DNA of 64,000 nucleotides, from positions 18,198 through 82,197 of the forward strand of contig NZ_JABMKX010000025.1 of NCBI RefSeq assembly GCF_013204885.1. The letters are read 5' to 3'. Origin of the DNA: Paenibacillus tritici. GTDB lineage: Bacteria > Bacillota > Bacilli > Paenibacillales > Paenibacillaceae. Below the pieces are notes generated by a model. That model worked only from the letters and a program-made list of their open reading frames with translations. It had not been told where the DNA came from and did no database searches. Shown here piece after piece: positions 21,885 through 30,278 of the stretch (position 1 is the first letter of the stretch; each line of letters opens with the position of its first letter). A program made the position numbers and the translations under genes.

Positions 21885-22508
21885 ATGCCAAAAGTAACAC
21901 TTTTCAATACTAGTGGTAACGAAGTTGGCGAAGTTGAACTGAGTGATTCAGTTTTCGGTATTGAACCGAACGTACATGTGCTGCATGAAGCTGCACTTAT
22001 GCAAAGAGCTTCCCTTCGTCGTGGTACACACAAAGTAAAAGGGCGCTCTGAAGTGCGTGGCGGCGGACGTAAGCCTTGGAAACAAAAAGGTACAGGTCGT
22101 GCTCGTCAAGGCTCCATTCGTTCTCCACAATGGAAAGGCGGCGGCGTAGTCTTCGGACCAACTCCACGCAGCTATTCCTGGAAATTGCCTAAGAAGGTTC
22201 GCCGGTTGGCCATCAAATCCGCGTTGTCCTCAAAAGTACTTGAGAATGACATTATCGTATTGGATAGCTTGACTATGAATGCTCCGAAGACGAAAGAATT
22301 CGCAGCTATTCTGAACAACCTTAAAGTGGGCAGCAAAGCCCTGATCGTAGCTCCTAGCTATGATGATAACGTAGCACTTTCCGCTCGTAACATCCCTGGG
22401 GTGAAATTCGTAGCAGCTGACGGCATCAATGTTCTTGACGTACTGACGTACGACAAACTGATCATCACTAAAGAAGCAGTTCTGAAGGTAGAGGAGGTGT
22501 TCGCGTAA
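21885..22508 (+). CDS. rplD: 50S ribosomal protein L4
   Basis: 207 residues. The extended loop that lines the exit tunnel is present (GGGRKPWKQKGTGRARQGS). L4 autoregulates the S10 operon in E. coli; no E. coli-like leader is visible here. Its last base is the first base of rplW. Confidence 0.96.
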   Translation: MPKVTLFNTSGNEVGEVELSDSVFGIEPNVHVLHEAALMQRASLRRGTHKVKGRSEVRGGGRKPWKQKGTGRARQGSIRSPQWKGGGVVFGPTPRSYSWKLPKKVRRLAIKSALSSKVLENDIIVLDSLTMNAPKTKEFAAILNNLKVGSKALIVAPSYDDNVALSARNIPGVKFVAADGINVLDVLTYDKLIITKEAVLKVEEVFA

Positions 22509-22801
22509 TGAAAGATCCTCGTGATATAATCAAGCGTCCAGTGATTACGGAACGCACATCCGAATACATGAGCGAACTGAAGTACGCTTTTGAAGTGGAT
22601 ATCCGTGCTAACAAGACCGAAATCAAAAAAGCTGTCGAGGCTATTTTTAAAGTTAAAGTTGTTAGTGTGAACACAATGCGCGTACCTGGTAAACTGAAGC
22701 GTTACGGCAAATATTCCGGTTACACTCCGGAGTGGAAAAAAGCCATCGTTAAGCTTAGCCCGGACAGCAAGCCGCTTGAATTCTTTGAAGCGGTAGAATA
22801 A
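22508..22801 (+). CDS. rplW: 50S ribosomal protein L23
   Basis: 97 residues with the signature IIKRPVITERTSEYM. L23 is the docking site at the tunnel exit for trigger factor, SRP and SecYEG. Its ATG overlaps the rplD stop (TAATG), and GGAGGTG lies inside rplD. Confidence 0.96.
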   Translation: MKDPRDIIKRPVITERTSEYMSELKYAFEVDIRANKTEIKKAVEAIFKVKVVSVNTMRVPGKLKRYGKYSGYTPEWKKAIVKLSPDSKPLEFFEAVE

Positions 22802-22828
22802 TACTCTTAAAGTAAGGAGGAAACTATA

Positions 22829-23659
22829 GTGCCAATCAAAAAGTACAAACCGACCTCTCCGGCAAGACGCAACATGTCTGTGTCTACGTTTGAAGAAATT
22901 ACAACAAACCAGCCAGAGAAATCGTTGCTCGCTCCGCTGTTCAAACATGCGGGACGTAACAACCAAGGTAAAATTACGGTTCGTCACCACGGCGGCGGAC
23001 ACAAACGTAAATACCGCATTATCGACTTCAAACGGACTAAAGACGGCATACCAGGTAGCGTTGCTACAATCGAGTATGACCCGAACCGTACTTCCAATAT
23101 TGCTTTGATCCACTATGCTGATGGAGAGAAACGTTATATCATCGCTCCTAAAGGCCTTAAAGTTGGGGATAAAGTTGAGTCTGGCCCTGCTGCAGACATC
23201 AAAATTGGTAACAGCCTTCCGCTGATCAACATCCCGGTAGGTACAGTTATCCACAACATCGAGCTGAAACCTGGCAAAGGCGGACAACTGGTTCGTGCTG
23301 CTGGTACAGAAGCTCAGTTGCTTGGTAAAGAAGATAAATATGTATCCGTTCGTTTGAACTCCGGTGAAGTTCGCAGAATCCTCAGCGTATGCCGTGCAAC
23401 TATCGGTGCCGTAGGTAACGGAGATCATGAATTGATCAAGATTGGTAAAGCCGGACGCAGCCGCTGGCTCGGACGTCGTCCTGAAGTACGCGGTGTTGTC
23501 ATGAACCCTAACGATCACCCACACGGTGGTGGTGAAGGCCGCGCTCCAATCGGACGGAAATCGCCAATGTCACCTTGGGGCAAACCAACCCTTGGCTACA
23601 AAACGCGTAAGAAAAACAAAGCTTCTGATAAATACATCGTTCGTCGCCGCACAAAATAA
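22829..23659 (+). CDS. rplB: 50S ribosomal protein L2
   Basis: 276 residues, GTG start after AAGGAGGAAA. The C-terminal GGGEGRAPIGRKSPMSPWG with the conserved His (HPHGGGEG) near the peptidyl transferase centre is intact. It binds domain IV of 23S rRNA and is needed for subunit joining. Confidence 0.96.
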   Translation: MPIKKYKPTSPARRNMSVSTFEEITTNQPEKSLLAPLFKHAGRNNQGKITVRHHGGGHKRKYRIIDFKRTKDGIPGSVATIEYDPNRTSNIALIHYADGEKRYIIAPKGLKVGDKVESGPAADIKIGNSLPLINIPVGTVIHNIELKPGKGGQLVRAAGTEAQLLGKEDKYVSVRLNSGEVRRILSVCRATIGAVGNGDHELIKIGKAGRSRWLGRRPEVRGVVMNPNDHPHGGGEGRAPIGRKSPMSPWGKPTLGYKTRKKNKASDKYIVRRRTK

Positions 23660-23694
23660 GACGCTTCAGGCAAGTTAGCTAAGCGCGAAGCGTC
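23660..23694 (+). repeat. Hairpin between rplB and rpsS
   Basis: GACGCTTC (23660-23667) and GAAGCGTC (23687-23694) are perfectly complementary, with a 19-base loop, starting directly after the rplB stop. No T-run follows. Confidence 0.55.
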
Positions 23695-23735
23695 GATTCG
23701 CGGTTTGAAGAACCGGATGAAGGGAGGATTCACAC

Positions 23736-24014
23736 ATGGGTCGCAGTTTAAAAAAGGGGCCGTTCATTGATGGCTACCTGCTGAAAAAAGTTGAGGACTT
23801 GAACGAGACAGACAAGAAAGTTGTAGTAAAAACCTGGTCCCGTCGCTCAACCATTTTCCCTCAGTTTATCGGACATACGTTTGGTGTATATGACGGCCGC
23901 AAACACGTGCCTGTATACGTAACAGAAGATATGGTAGGTCACAAGTTGGGCGAGTTCGCGCCAACACGTACTTACAAAGGCCACGCGGGTGACGATAAGA
24001 AAACCAGAAGATAA
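23736..24014 (+). CDS. rpsS: 30S ribosomal protein S19
   Basis: 92 residues, MGRSLKKGPFID, with the conserved TWSRRSTIFPQFIGHTFGVY. It works with S13 in the 30S head near the A-site tRNA. GAAGGGAGGA precedes the ATG. Confidence 0.96.
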   Translation: MGRSLKKGPFIDGYLLKKVEDLNETDKKVVVKTWSRRSTIFPQFIGHTFGVYDGRKHVPVYVTEDMVGHKLGEFAPTRTYKGHAGDDKKTRR

Positions 24015-24045
24015 ATAACGTCTTCGTTTGAGAGGAGGGAAAACA

Positions 24046-24378
24046 ATGGAAGCAAAAGCACATGCAAGATCGGTGCGGATTTCCGCTCGTAAAGCGAAAC
24101 TGGTTGTTGACTTGATTCGCGGCAAGCAAGTGGGGGAAGCAATTGCAATTCTTCGCCACACTCCGAAGTCCGCTTCTCCGGTTGTTGAGAAGCTACTGAA
24201 CTCGGCGATTGCGAACGCTGAGCATAACTACTCTTTGGACGTGAACAGCTTATTCGTAAGCGAAGTTTTCGTTAACCAGGGTCCTACAATGAAACGTTTC
24301 CGTCCGCGCGCCATGGGCCGTGCAAGCCGGATCAATAAACGTACCAGCCACATTACTTTGGTGGTATCTGAGAAATAA
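24046..24378 (+). CDS. rplV: 50S ribosomal protein L22
   Basis: 110 residues, beginning MEAKAHARSVRISARKAKLV. The C-terminal beta hairpin (MKRFRPRAMGRASRINKRTS) reaches into the exit tunnel near the macrolide site and has no deletion. The ATG at 24046 follows GGAGGGA; the longer frame to 24028 is not used. Confidence 0.95.
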   Translation: MEAKAHARSVRISARKAKLVVDLIRGKQVGEAIAILRHTPKSASPVVEKLLNSAIANAEHNYSLDVNSLFVSEVFVNQGPTMKRFRPRAMGRASRINKRTSHITLVVSEK

Positions 24379-24391
24379 GGAGGGATAACAC

Positions 24392-25057
24392 GTGGGTCAA
24401 AAGGTAAATCCAGTCGGACTCCGAGTCGGTATTATTCGCGATTGGGAATCAAAATGGTATGCAGGCAAAGATTTCGGTACTCTTTTAATGGAAGACGTCA
24501 AAATCCGGGAATACCTTAAAGGCAAGTTGAAAGATTCCTCTGTTTCCCGCATCGAGATCGAAAGAGCGGCAAGCCGAGTGAACGTTACAATTCACACTGC
24601 TAAGCCAGGTATGGTAATTGGTAAAGGCGGAGCAGAAGTAGAAGTACTTCGCAGCGCAGTTACAACTATCGCCGGCGGCAAAAAAGTACACATCAATATC
24701 AATGAAATTAAACACCCTGAACTGGATGCTATTCTTGTTGCTGAAAGCATTGCACAACAGCTGGAACGTCGCGTATCGTTCCGTCGTGCTCTGAAACAAG
24801 CAATTCAAAGAACTATGCGTTCCGGCGCAAAGGGAATTAAAACTCAGGTTGGCGGACGTCTTGGCGGCGCTGAGATTGCCCGTTCAGAAGGTTATAGCGA
24901 AGGAACAGTTCCACTTCATACGCTTCGTGCTGATATCGATTACGGAACAGCTGAAGCACATACAACTTACGGCCTGATCGGCGTAAAAGTATGGATCTAC
25001 CGTGGAGAAGTTCTTCCCCCAGCTAAGAAACATGCTGCTCAGGAAGGAGGCAACTAA
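24392..25057 (+). CDS. rpsC: 30S ribosomal protein S3
   Basis: 221 residues, GTG start after AAGGAGGG. The KH domain has VIGKGGAEVEVL. With S4 and S5 it forms the mRNA entry channel. It lies two bases before rplP. Confidence 0.96.
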   Translation: MGQKVNPVGLRVGIIRDWESKWYAGKDFGTLLMEDVKIREYLKGKLKDSSVSRIEIERAASRVNVTIHTAKPGMVIGKGGAEVEVLRSAVTTIAGGKKVHININEIKHPELDAILVAESIAQQLERRVSFRRALKQAIQRTMRSGAKGIKTQVGGRLGGAEIARSEGYSEGTVPLHTLRADIDYGTAEAHTTYGLIGVKVWIYRGEVLPPAKKHAAQEGGN

Positions 25058-25059
25058 TC

Positions 25060-25494
25060 ATGTTGGTACCAAAGCGCGTTAAACACCGCAAGCAACAACG
25101 CGGTCACATGAAGGGTATGGCAAAAGGCGGAACCGAACTGAACTTCGGCGAATATGGTTTGCAGGCCCTGGAACCATCTTGGATCACTAACCGTCAGATC
25201 GAAGCTGCCCGTATTGCAATGACACGTTACATCAAACGTGGCGGACAGGTTTGGATCAAGATTTTCCCGGATAAGCCAATTACTCAGAAGCCTCTCGAGG
25301 TTCGTATGGGTAGTGGTAAAGGTAACGTTGAGAAATGGGTAGCTGTAGTTAAACCGGGTAAGATTATGTTCGAACTCGGAGGCGTGTCGGAAGAAATCGC
25401 TCGTGAAGCGATGCGTCTTGCCGCTCACAAGCTGCCTGTAAAGACTAAGTTTGTGAAACGTGAAGAATTGGGTGGTGAAGCAAATGAAAGCTAA
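25060..25494 (+). CDS. rplP: 50S ribosomal protein L16
   Basis: 144 residues, MLVPKRVKHRKQQRG. It organises the A-site tRNA region of the large subunit. The ribosome binding site AAGGAGG lies in the end of rpsC, and its own end overlaps rpmC by 11 bases. Confidence 0.96.
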   Translation: MLVPKRVKHRKQQRGHMKGMAKGGTELNFGEYGLQALEPSWITNRQIEAARIAMTRYIKRGGQVWIKIFPDKPITQKPLEVRMGSGKGNVEKWVAVVKPGKIMFELGGVSEEIAREAMRLAAHKLPVKTKFVKREELGGEANES

Positions 25495-25681
25495 TGAACT
25501 TCGCAACTTAACCACTGCTGAGATTGAACAGAAGATCGCCGGATTCAAGGAAGAACTTTTCAATCTCCGTTTTCAATTGGCAACAGGCCAACTGGATAAC
25601 CCTACTCGGATTCGTGATGTGCGTAAGGAAATAGCTCGTGCTAAAACCGTTATCCATCAAAGAGTACTTGGGATTAGTTAA
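25484..25681 (+). CDS. rpmC: 50S ribosomal protein L29
   Basis: 65 residues, MKANELRNLTTAEIEQK, two long helices at the tunnel exit. The ATG at 25484 fits the family; the frame is open upstream to 25460 inside rplP, without a matching homologous extension. Confidence 0.94.
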   Translation: MKANELRNLTTAEIEQKIAGFKEELFNLRFQLATGQLDNPTRIRDVRKEIARAKTVIHQRVLGIS

Positions 25682-25724
25682 GTGACGACGGATGCTTAAT
25701 CCGTAATCAGGAAGGAGGCTAATT

Positions 25725-25991
25725 ATGAGCGAAGAGCGTAATGCACGTAAAGTGTTGATCGGTAAAGTAGTCAGCGACAAAATGGATAAAACCATCGTAA
25801 TTGCTGTTGAAACCTATAAAAAGCACAGTCTGTATCACAAACGCATCAAGTCCACGAAGAAATTCAAGGCACATGATGAAGAGAATGTAGCTAAGATTGG
25901 TGATGTCGTGAAAGTCATGGAAACTCGTCCATTGTCGAAGGACAAACGGTGGAGACTGGTTGAAGTGGTAGAAAAAGCGGTAATCATCTAA
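25725..25991 (+). CDS. rpsQ: 30S ribosomal protein S17
   Basis: 88 residues with an OB fold and the signature GKVVSDKMDKTIVIAVE. GAAGGAGG precedes the ATG. It is an early-binding protein of the 30S body. Confidence 0.96.
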   Translation: MSEERNARKVLIGKVVSDKMDKTIVIAVETYKKHSLYHKRIKSTKKFKAHDEENVAKIGDVVKVMETRPLSKDKRWRLVEVVEKAVII

Positions 25992-26030
25992 GATAAGAGC
26001 TGATCCCTTTCCGGAAGGAGGAAATTAATA

Positions 26031-26399
26031 ATGATTCAACCATTTACACGTTTGCATGTGGCTGACAACTCTGGTGCGAAGGAACTGATGTGTATCCGCG
26101 TACTGGGTGGTACTGGACGCCGTACAGCAGCAATCGGCGATTTGATCGTTTGTTCCGTTAAACAAGCAACACCAGGCGGCGTTGTCAAAAAAGGTGATGT
26201 TGTTAGAGCGGTAGTTGTTCGTACGAAACGTTCTGTACGCCGTAAAGATGGATCTTACATCGCATTCGACGAAAATGCAGCTGTTGTTGTTAAAGACGAC
26301 AGAAGCCCGCGCGGAACACGTATCTTCGGACCAGTTGCTCGCGAACTTCGCGACAAGGACTACATGAAGATCGTTTCCTTGGCACCGGAAGTAATCTAA
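26031..26399 (+). CDS. rplN: 50S ribosomal protein L14
   Basis: 122 residues, starting MIQPFTRLHVADNSGAKELM, the family signature. It lies at the subunit interface and binds L19 and the silencing factor RsfS. GGAAGGAGGAAA precedes the start. Confidence 0.97.
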   Translation: MIQPFTRLHVADNSGAKELMCIRVLGGTGRRTAAIGDLIVCSVKQATPGGVVKKGDVVRAVVVRTKRSVRRKDGSYIAFDENAAVVVKDDRSPRGTRIFGPVARELRDKDYMKIVSLAPEVI

Positions 26400-26459
26400 T
26401 AAAAACCCGAATCATACTCGGGTGTGCTTGATAAGGTCAGTTATAGGAGGTGTAATTAA

Positions 26460-26813
26460 ATGCCTAGAGTGAAAAAAGTTCTGGAATCCCACAACAACAA
26501 ACTGCACGTGAAAAAAGATGATGTGGTACTTGTGATCAGCGGGAAAGACAAAGGTAAAAAAGGCCGTGTCATCGCTGCTTATCCTCGTGAAAACCGCGTC
26601 CTGGTAGAAGGCGTGAACATGGTGAAGAAACACCAGAAGCCTAACCAGTTGAATCCGCAAGGCGGAATCATTGAGCAGGAAGCTTCGATCCATGTGTCCA
26701 ACGTAATGCACATTGATCCGAAGAGCGGGAAAGTTACGCGTATCGGTTACAAAGTACTAGATAACGGTAAGAAGGTTCGGGTAGCAAAAAGATCCGGAGA
26801 GATTATCGACTAA
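26460..26813 (+). CDS. rplX: 50S ribosomal protein L24
   Basis: 117 residues with an N-terminal KOW motif (KKDDVVLVISGKDKGKKG). An assembly initiator protein of the large subunit, located by the tunnel exit. TAGGAGGTG precedes the ATG. Confidence 0.96.
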   Translation: MPRVKKVLESHNNKLHVKKDDVVLVISGKDKGKKGRVIAAYPRENRVLVEGVNMVKKHQKPNQLNPQGGIIEQEASIHVSNVMHIDPKSGKVTRIGYKVLDNGKKVRVAKRSGEIID

Positions 26814-26843
26814 TACAGTCCTAATGAAAGGAGGTAAATCTTC

Positions 26844-27386
26844 ATGGCAGCAAGAATGAAAGAACGTTTTCTGAATGAAATTACACCTGCTCTGATGCAG
26901 AAGTTTAACTATACTACTGTTATGCAAGTGCCTAAGATCGAGAAGATCGTCATCAACATGGGTGTGGGTGACGCTGTTCAAAACTCCAAAGTACTTGATG
27001 CTGCAGTAAATGACATGCAATTGATCACTGGTCAAAAGCCAGTTATCACTAAAGCAAAAAAATCCATCGCCGGTTTCAAACTGCGCGAAAATATGCCGAT
27101 CGGGGTTAAAGTAACACTGCGCGGCGAGCGTATGTATTACTTCCTGGATAAATTGATCAACGTAACGCTTCCACGCGTACGTGACTTCCGTGGTATTTCC
27201 AGCAAAGCCTTTGATGGCCGTGGTAACTACACACTGGGGCTTAAAGAGCAATTGATCTTCCCGGAAATCGAATATGACAAAGTGGATAAGGTACGCGGTA
27301 TGGACATCGTTATCGTAACGACTGCAAAGACGGACGAGGAATCCCGTGAGCTGCTGAATCAGCTGGGAATGCCTTTCACAAAATAA
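26844..27386 (+). CDS. rplE: 50S ribosomal protein L5
   Basis: 180 residues. Conserved KIEKIVINMGVGDAV and RDFRGISSKAFDGRGNY. It binds 5S rRNA and contacts P-site tRNA. AAAGGAGG lies upstream. Confidence 0.97.
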   Translation: MAARMKERFLNEITPALMQKFNYTTVMQVPKIEKIVINMGVGDAVQNSKVLDAAVNDMQLITGQKPVITKAKKSIAGFKLRENMPIGVKVTLRGERMYYFLDKLINVTLPRVRDFRGISSKAFDGRGNYTLGLKEQLIFPEIEYDKVDKVRGMDIVIVTTAKTDEESRELLNQLGMPFTK

Positions 27387-27430
27387 GAATCATCCATTTC
27401 TCCGAAAATGTTTAGGAGGTGTCAGTCTAA

Positions 27431-27616
27431 GTGGCAAAGACTTCAATGAAAGTTAAACAACAACGCGAGCCTAAGTTCAAAGTACGTGCATATACACGTT
27501 GCGAGCGTTGCGGTCGTCCACATTCGGTACTGCAAAAGTTCAAAATTTGCAGAATTTGTTTCCGTGAATTAGCTTATAAAGGCCAGATTCCTGGCGTGAA
27601 AAAAGCAAGTTGGTAA
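27431..27616 (+). CDS. rpsZ: 30S ribosomal protein S14, zinc-binding type Z
   Basis: 61 residues with two CxxC pairs (CERCGR and CRICFR), the short zinc-containing form of S14. GTG start after TTAGGAGGTG. The zinc-free long paralogue is not in this window. Confidence 0.95.
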   Translation: MAKTSMKVKQQREPKFKVRAYTRCERCGRPHSVLQKFKICRICFRELAYKGQIPGVKKASW

Positions 27617-27648
27617 GAAGTTTATAAACGGGAAGGAGGTTTACACAC

Positions 27649-28047
27649 ATGACTATGTCTGATCCTATTGCAGATATGCTTACTCGTATTCGTAACGCCA
27701 ACACTGTGCGTCACGAGACAGTAGAAATGCCTGCTTCTACTATGAAAAAACAAATCGCGGACATCTTGAAGCGTGAGGGTTTCATCCGTGATGCTGAATT
27801 CGTTGAAGATAGCAAACAAGGGATTATCCGTATTTTCCTGAAATACGGCCCGAACCAGGAGCGCGTTATCTCCGGTCTGAAAAGAATCAGTAAACCAGGT
27901 CTTCGCGTATACACGAAGAGCAATGAAGTGCCTCGTGTACTCGGTGGTCTGGGAATCGCGATTATCTCCACATCTAAGGGAGTTATGACCGACAAGGAAG
28001 CTCGTCAATCAAAATCCGGCGGAGAAGTTGTCTGCTACATTTGGTAA
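27649..28047 (+). CDS. rpsH: 30S ribosomal protein S8
   Basis: 132 residues. SDPIADMLTRIRNAN at the N-terminus and the C-terminal STSKGVMTDKEAR are family signatures. S8 binds helix 21 of 16S rRNA and represses the spc operon in E. coli. A second ATG at 27655 is an alternative start. Confidence 0.96.
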   Translation: MTMSDPIADMLTRIRNANTVRHETVEMPASTMKKQIADILKREGFIRDAEFVEDSKQGIIRIFLKYGPNQERVISGLKRISKPGLRVYTKSNEVPRVLGGLGIAIISTSKGVMTDKEARQSKSGGEVVCYIW

Positions 28048-28077
28048 TAAACGTCACAAGATAAGGAGGTGCAACAC

Positions 28078-28620
28078 ATGTCTCGTATTGGTCGCAAACC
28101 AATCGCAGTACCTAGCGGTGTAGATGTCACTTTGGACAACACCGTTATTACAGTAAAAGGTCCTAAAGGCACTTTGACTCGTGAGCTTCATAAAGACATG
28201 AAGATTACAGTTGAAAATAACGAAATCACTGTTGTTCGCCCGTCGGACAACAAATTGCATCGTTCACTTCACGGCACAACCCGCTCCGTTGTCAACAACA
28301 TGGTGAGTGGTGTGACTGAAGGTTTCTCGAAATCTCTGGAGCTGGTTGGGGTCGGATATCGTGCAAGCAAATCCGGAGATAAAATCGTACTGAACGTTGG
28401 TTACTCCCACCCGGTTGAAATTACACCGGAAGCGGGTATCGAGTTCGATGTTCCTGCGAACACGAAGATCATCGTTAGAGGTATTGATAAAGAACGCGTA
28501 GGCGCTTATGCTGCCAAAATCCGTTCTGTACGTGAACCAGAGCCTTACAAAGGTAAAGGTATCAAATATGAAGGCGAGCGTATCATCCGCAAGGAAGGTA
28601 AAGCTGGTAAGAAGAAATAA
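28078..28620 (+). CDS. rplF: 50S ribosomal protein L6
   Basis: 180 residues beginning MSRIGRKPIAVP. The C-terminal signature PEPYKGKGIKYEGE is intact. Located by the sarcin-ricin loop. The start at 28078 follows AAGGAGGTG; the frame has an ATG nine bases upstream that overlaps this spacing. Confidence 0.96.
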   Translation: MSRIGRKPIAVPSGVDVTLDNTVITVKGPKGTLTRELHKDMKITVENNEITVVRPSDNKLHRSLHGTTRSVVNNMVSGVTEGFSKSLELVGVGYRASKSGDKIVLNVGYSHPVEITPEAGIEFDVPANTKIIVRGIDKERVGAYAAKIRSVREPEPYKGKGIKYEGERIIRKEGKAGKKK

Positions 28621-28704
28621 CCAGCTCTACCTTAATTGTAAGATACCCCGTGCATCTTAAAGTGAAGCTGTTTACGGCAAACTGAAGGGAGTGAAAGGGA
28701 AGTC

Positions 28705-29073
28705 ATGATTACAAAAGAGGATAAAAACAAGGCTCGTCTCAAAAGACACCTGCGTGTTCGTAAGAAGATCCAGGGTACTACTGAGCGCCCGCGTTTGAAT
28801 GTGTTCCGTTCTTCGAAACACATCTACGCTCAACTGATTGATGATGTGACAGGCGTTACTATCGTAGCTGCCTCCACACTGGATAAAGAATTGAGTGCTA
28901 CAATCGGAAATGGCGGCAGCGTTGAAGCTGCAAGCAAAGTGGGTCAATTGATCGCTGAGCGTGCCAAGGAAAAGGGTTATGCAGTGGTTGTATTTGACCG
29001 CGGTGGATACTTGTACCATGGACGGATTCAGGCTCTGGCTAGCGCAGCTCGCGAAGCTGGTCTTGAATTCTAG
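28705..29073 (+). CDS. rplR: 50S ribosomal protein L18
   Basis: 122 residues. A basic N-terminal tail then RPRLNVFRSSKHIYAQLIDD. Binds 5S rRNA with L5. GAAGGGAGTG lies upstream. The 84-base gap after rplF shows nothing else. Confidence 0.96.
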   Translation: MITKEDKNKARLKRHLRVRKKIQGTTERPRLNVFRSSKHIYAQLIDDVTGVTIVAASTLDKELSATIGNGGSVEAASKVGQLIAERAKEKGYAVVVFDRGGYLYHGRIQALASAAREAGLEF

Positions 29074-29099
29074 AATATTTCTAAAAGGAGGTTAACGAC

Positions 29100-29597
29100 T
29101 TGCGTGTAGATCCGAACAGTTTAGAACTGACAGAAAGAGTTGTACACATTAACCGTGTTGCAAAAGTTGTAAAAGGCGGACGCCGTTTCAGCTTTAGTGC
29201 ACTTGTTGTTGTGGGCGACGGCAACGGCTACGTTGGTGCTGGTATCGGTAAAGCCGGCGAAGTTCCGGATGCCATCCGTAAAGGCATTGAAGACGCCAAG
29301 AAAAACCTGATCCACATTCCAATCGTAGGAACTTCGATTCCTCACTTGGTTACTGGGCATTTCGGCGCAGGACGCGTTCTGCTGAAGCCAGCATCCGAAG
29401 GTACCGGCGTTATCGCTGGTGGACCAGTTCGTGCGGTGCTTGAATTGGCAGGCGTTGGCGACATCTTGACAAAATCTTTGGGTTCTTCGAATTCCATGAA
29501 CATGGTCAATGCTACTTTAGAGGGTCTTTCCCGTCTGAAGCGCATTGAAGAGGTCGCGAAGCTTCGCGGCAAATCTGTCGAAGAATTACGCGGTTAA
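29100..29597 (+). CDS. rpsE: 30S ribosomal protein S5
   Basis: 165 residues, TTG start behind AAAAGGAGG. The spectinomycin-site loop VVKGGRRFSFSALVVVGDG has the sensitive-type sequence. S5 helps form the mRNA entry tunnel and helicase. Confidence 0.96.
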   Translation: MRVDPNSLELTERVVHINRVAKVVKGGRRFSFSALVVVGDGNGYVGAGIGKAGEVPDAIRKGIEDAKKNLIHIPIVGTSIPHLVTGHFGAGRVLLKPASEGTGVIAGGPVRAVLELAGVGDILTKSLGSSNSMNMVNATLEGLSRLKRIEEVAKLRGKSVEELRG

Positions 29598-29611
29598 GGA
29601 GGGGAACGTCA

Positions 29612-29797
29612 ATGGCAAAATTGCAAATTACCCTCGTACGCAGTGTAATTGGACGTCCAGAAACACAACGTGTTACTGTTAAGACGCTCGGCCTGCGCAA
29701 AACCAACTCGTCCGTGGTTCACAACGACACTCCTGCAATTCGCGGAATGATCAACAAAGTGAGCCACTTGCTGTCCGTTACTGAAATTGAAGGCTAA
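29612..29797 (+). CDS. rpmD: 50S ribosomal protein L30
   Basis: 61 residues with TLVRSVIGRPETQRVTVKTL and LGLRKTNSSVVHND. AAGGAGGGG precedes the ATG by ten bases. Confidence 0.95.
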   Translation: MAKLQITLVRSVIGRPETQRVTVKTLGLRKTNSSVVHNDTPAIRGMINKVSHLLSVTEIEG

Positions 29798-29837
29798 TAG
29801 CCTCGTATAAATTAACAAACATAAGGAGGTGCAAACG

Positions 29838-30278
29838 ATGAAGTTACATGAACTTGCTCCAGCTCCTGGATCACGGAAAGAACGCAACCGCGTTGGTCGT
29901 GGACCAAGTAGCGGTAATGGTAAAACTTCGGGCCGCGGTCACAAAGGTCAAAACTCCCGTTCCGGCGGTGGTGTGCGTCCAGGCTTCGAGGGTGGACAAA
30001 ACCCACTCTATCGTCGTCTGCCTAAACGTGGTTTCGTCAATCCTACCCGTAAAGAGTACGCGATTGTGAACCTGGAAGATCTGAACAGCTTTGCAGAAGG
30101 AACAGAAGTAACTCCTGAGCTTTTGCTTGAAACTGGTGTTGTCAGCAACACTAAGAGCGGCATTAAGATTCTCGGCAATGGTGAACTAGCTGTTAAATTA
30201 ACTGTCAAAGCAAATAAGTTCTCTCAATCTGCGGTAGAGAAAATCGAAGCTGCCGGCGGTAAAACCGAGGTGATCTAA
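29838..30278 (+). CDS. rplO: 50S ribosomal protein L15
   Basis: 146 residues. The glycine- and arginine-rich N-terminal extension (GRGPSSGNGKTSGRGHKGQ) penetrates 23S rRNA. The stop overlaps the secY start (TAATG). The ATG at 29838 is preferred over one nine bases upstream because AAGGAGGTG then has normal spacing. Confidence 0.96.
   Translation: MKLHELAPAPGSRKERNRVGRGPSSGNGKTSGRGHKGQNSRSGGGVRPGFEGGQNPLYRRLPKRGFVNPTRKEYAIVNLEDLNSFAEGTEVTPELLLETGVVSNTKSGIKILGNGELAVKLTVKANKFSQSAVEKIEAAGGKTEVI

Noticed and set aside
22358..23524. 388-codon open frame opposite rplD-rplW-rplB
   Set aside because: Spans three ribosomal protein genes on the other strand, with no start signal and no family.
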